From Erythrobacter sp. KY5 (GTDB lineage Bacteria; Pseudomonadota; Alphaproteobacteria; Sphingomonadales; Sphingomonadaceae), in contig NZ_CP021912.1 of assembly GCF_003264115.1 (NCBI RefSeq), forward strand, positions 558,001-622,000: a stretch of DNA of 64,000 nucleotides. The letters are read 5' to 3'. Positions within the stretch are counted from its first letter, which is position 1. The number at the start of each line of letters is the position of its first letter. A model generated the notes under the pieces. The model was not told where the DNA came from and searched no databases. It was given only the letters and a program-made list of their open reading frames with translations. Shown piece after piece: positions 62,580 through 64,000 of this stretch. The position numbers were made by a program, and so were the translations under genes.

Positions 62580-63016
62580 ATGGTTTCAGATTGCGCGAAC
62601 GGTTCGTTTCGTCACACTGGTTCTGGTTCTTCGCAATCCTGACCGTGATGAGCGCTCTTGATTACTGGGATCACATCGCACGTCCGGGATCCTCCTTTGC
62701 GCAGGCACCGTGGGCATGGCTCGGGTTCACCGCGGCCTCGCACGTGACCTTGCTTGGCCTCGCCTACGGAGCGGCGAGGCTTCTCGCGAAGCTGCCCATT
62801 CCAGGCTTTGCTGCAGACACTATCGGCGTCGGGCTGGCGATTGCCGCACACCTGTTGGTGACGGGGCCAATGTGGGACAGTCTGTTTTGGGGTGGCAACC
62901 TTATCTTCGACAACGTGACGGCGCCGACTGTGGTCGCCTCCCTTGTCTACATCGCTTACCGTCTTGCCTTCCTGCTGGCCCAGCGGCTGGCGACGCCGCC
63001 CAAGAGCCGCGCCTGA
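62576..63016 (+). CDS. four-helix membrane protein, unknown
   Basis: A 146-residue polytopic protein. Helices: SHWFWFFAILTVMSALDYW, APWAWLGFTAASHVTLLGLAYGAA, FAADTIGVGLAIAAHLLVTG and VVASLVYIAYRLAFLLAQ. ATG 62576 overlaps the DUF5996 stop (ATGA), so they are coupled. It is convergent with the nitronate monooxygenase gene. Function is unknown. Confidence 0.78.
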   Translation: MNGFRLRERFVSSHWFWFFAILTVMSALDYWDHIARPGSSFAQAPWAWLGFTAASHVTLLGLAYGAARLLAKLPIPGFAADTIGVGLAIAAHLLVTGPMWDSLFWGGNLIFDNVTAPTVVASLVYIAYRLAFLLAQRLATPPKSRA

Positions 63017-63026
63017 TAGCGAGGCG

Positions 63027-64000
63027 TTATGAAAGCAAGCGCCTTGCTTGCTCGTCGATACCCGCGATCACGTCTGCCGCACTCGCATTCTCGCGTATCA
63101 GGCCGGTGCTTTCGCCGACGGTCACGTGAGCGCGCGAATAGTCGCCCGCCGCGACGCCTTCCTTGTAATTGGCGACGCCAGCGGCAGGGTCAGCAGCAAG
63201 CTCTTCGATGCGCCCCTCCCATTCGCGATGGATCGCGTTTCTCAATGCGCGGAAGTCGAAATGGGCAGGCCAGTTCTTTTCGCGCAGGATGTCGAACACT
63301 TTCGAGCGGGCAGAACCATCACCGGATGCGCTGACCGCTTCGGCAATCGCGGCTTGCGGGGCGAGCGATTCCCGTGTCGCCCAAAGGCGCGAACCCACCA
63401 GGGCGCCATCGGCCCCGAGCATCAACGCTGCCGCCAGCCCGCGCCCGTCCGCCACTCCGCCTGACGCAAGCAGTTGGACATCCGGCGCATGCCCTGCCAG
63501 CCAGTCTGCGATTTCGGGAACCAGCGTAAAAGTGCCGCGCCCGTCGAGCGCGTTCATGCCATGCCCGCCTGCCTCCCCGCCTTGCGCGACGATCACGCTG
63601 GCGCCTGCATCGACCGCTTCGGGTAATTGGGCAATCGTCTGAATCTGGCAGATCAGCGGGACGGCCGCATCGGTGATCCGCTTCGCTATCGCAGTCGGGT
63701 CGCCGAAAGAGAGCATGATGGCGGCAGGCTTTGCCGGCCGGTCGAGCACCCAGTCGAGCGCCGATGCGTCCTCATCCAGCCTCCACGTGATGAATCCGCA
63801 ACCAAGCTTTGCCAGCGCTGCGGGCTCACCACCAAGCGCGTCTTCGGCGGCGGTGTATTCGCGGCTCGTCCATTCCAGATCGCCATAGGCACCGCCAATA
63901 AGCGCGAGCGTGCCCGCCCTGGCGCAGGCAGCCGCAAGCTCACCCCCCGTGGCAAATGCCATCGGCGCAAGCGCAATCGGAGTGGCAAGACCGAAGCTTT
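63027..64000 (-). CDS. nitronate monooxygenase-family FMN enzyme (partial)
   Basis: A TIM-barrel FMN enzyme of the NMO/2-nitropropane dioxygenase family, oxidising alkyl nitronates or propionate-3-nitronate. The frame continues upstream to the window edge: FGLATPIALAPMAFATGGEL precedes the internal ATG 63962, so the true start lies beyond 64000. Visible: ICQIQTIAQLPEAVDAGASVIVAQGGEAGGHG with the catalytic-loop His, and LASGGVADGRGLAAALMLGADGALVGSRL (phosphate-binding loop). The N-terminal few residues are missing. Confidence 0.9.
   Translation of the reverse strand, partial: SFGLATPIALAPMAFATGGELAAACARAGTLALIGGAYGDLEWTSREYTAAEDALGGEPAALAKLGCGFITWRLDEDASALDWVLDRPAKPAAIMLSFGDPTAIAKRITDAAVPLICQIQTIAQLPEAVDAGASVIVAQGGEAGGHGMNALDGRGTFTLVPEIADWLAGHAPDVQLLASGGVADGRGLAAALMLGADGALVGSRLWATRESLAPQAAIAEAVSASGDGSARSKVFDILREKNWPAHFDFRALRNAIHREWEGRIEELAADPAAGVANYKEGVAAGDYSRAHVTVGESTGLIRENASAADVIAGIDEQARRLLS

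Overview
The window is a high-GC chromosomal segment that reads as an alphaproteobacterium of the order Sphingomonadales, most likely the Erythrobacter/Qipengyuania/Altererythrobacter group. This rests on protein character: a large NAD-dependent glutamate dehydrogenase, lptE-holA behind leuS, an rnd-lptC-lptA run, TauE/SafE pairs, and a LuxR-type regulator of the kind I associate with sphingomonads. It is inferred from translated sequence, not from a search. I see no rRNA, tRNA, CRISPR array or prophage. One complete insertion sequence is present. Most of the window is core genome.

Layout. 1-5.7 kb (mostly minus): N-terminal 982 codons of the glutamate dehydrogenase (runs off the left edge), then a flavin-dependent oxidoreductase, a TPR protein and an alpha/beta hydrolase. 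5.8-9.4 kb: a Tat-exported PhoD-type phosphatase, a small membrane protein, and a minus-strand operon of a tiny membrane peptide, two paralogous four-helix membrane proteins and an XRE regulator. 9.5-13.3 kb: a threonine-codon leader peptide, thrS and two TauE/SafE transporters. 13.3-16.1 kb (minus): agmatine deiminase and an M28 lipoprotein peptidase. 16.2-21.2 kb: glnE, a one-Cys BCP peroxiredoxin, a DUF455 protein and an M23 peptidase. 21.4-24.2 kb: acyl-CoA synthetase plus cytochrome P450, followed by a 650-bp gene-free stretch with a perfect 31-bp inverted repeat and four 21-bp tandem units. 24.9-27.3 kb: a YqiJ/YqiK-like (OB-fold protein plus flotillin) pair. 27.4-35.5 kb: galU, murA, small stress-type proteins, a membrane-tethered LuxR regulator with a kinase-like sensor domain, a tandem PilZ protein, an EcsC protein, phaB and two cell-envelope unknowns. 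35.6-43.3 kb: leuS-lptE-holA, a polyprenyl sugar transferase, a palindrome-rich spacer and rnd-lptC-lptA (minus). 43.4-45.6 kb: ung, a DksA-like protein and an IS5-type element inserted exactly at the junction of two convergent stop codons. 45.6-53.2 kb (minus): an OprB-like porin and gltD-gltB. 53.5-58.7 kb: a membrane protein of unknown role and exosortase-A-associated polysaccharide genes. 58.8-64 kb: MaoC hydratase, thiolase, an esterase, a DUF5996 protein, a membrane protein and a nitronate monooxygenase-type enzyme that runs off the right edge.

How it works together. Nitrogen assimilation is well represented (glutamate dehydrogenase, GlnE, GltBD). Envelope building is the second theme (galU, murA, lptA/C/E, sugar transferase, O-ligase-like protein, acyltransferase, M23 peptidase). 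Acyl-CoA metabolism is the third (synthetase, P450, PhaB, MaoC, thiolase).

The strongest regulatory observation is the 23-residue leader with eight consecutive Thr codons directly before thrS. Next come the LuxR-TM-sensor chimera and the repeat-rich spacer at 24.2-24.45 kb.
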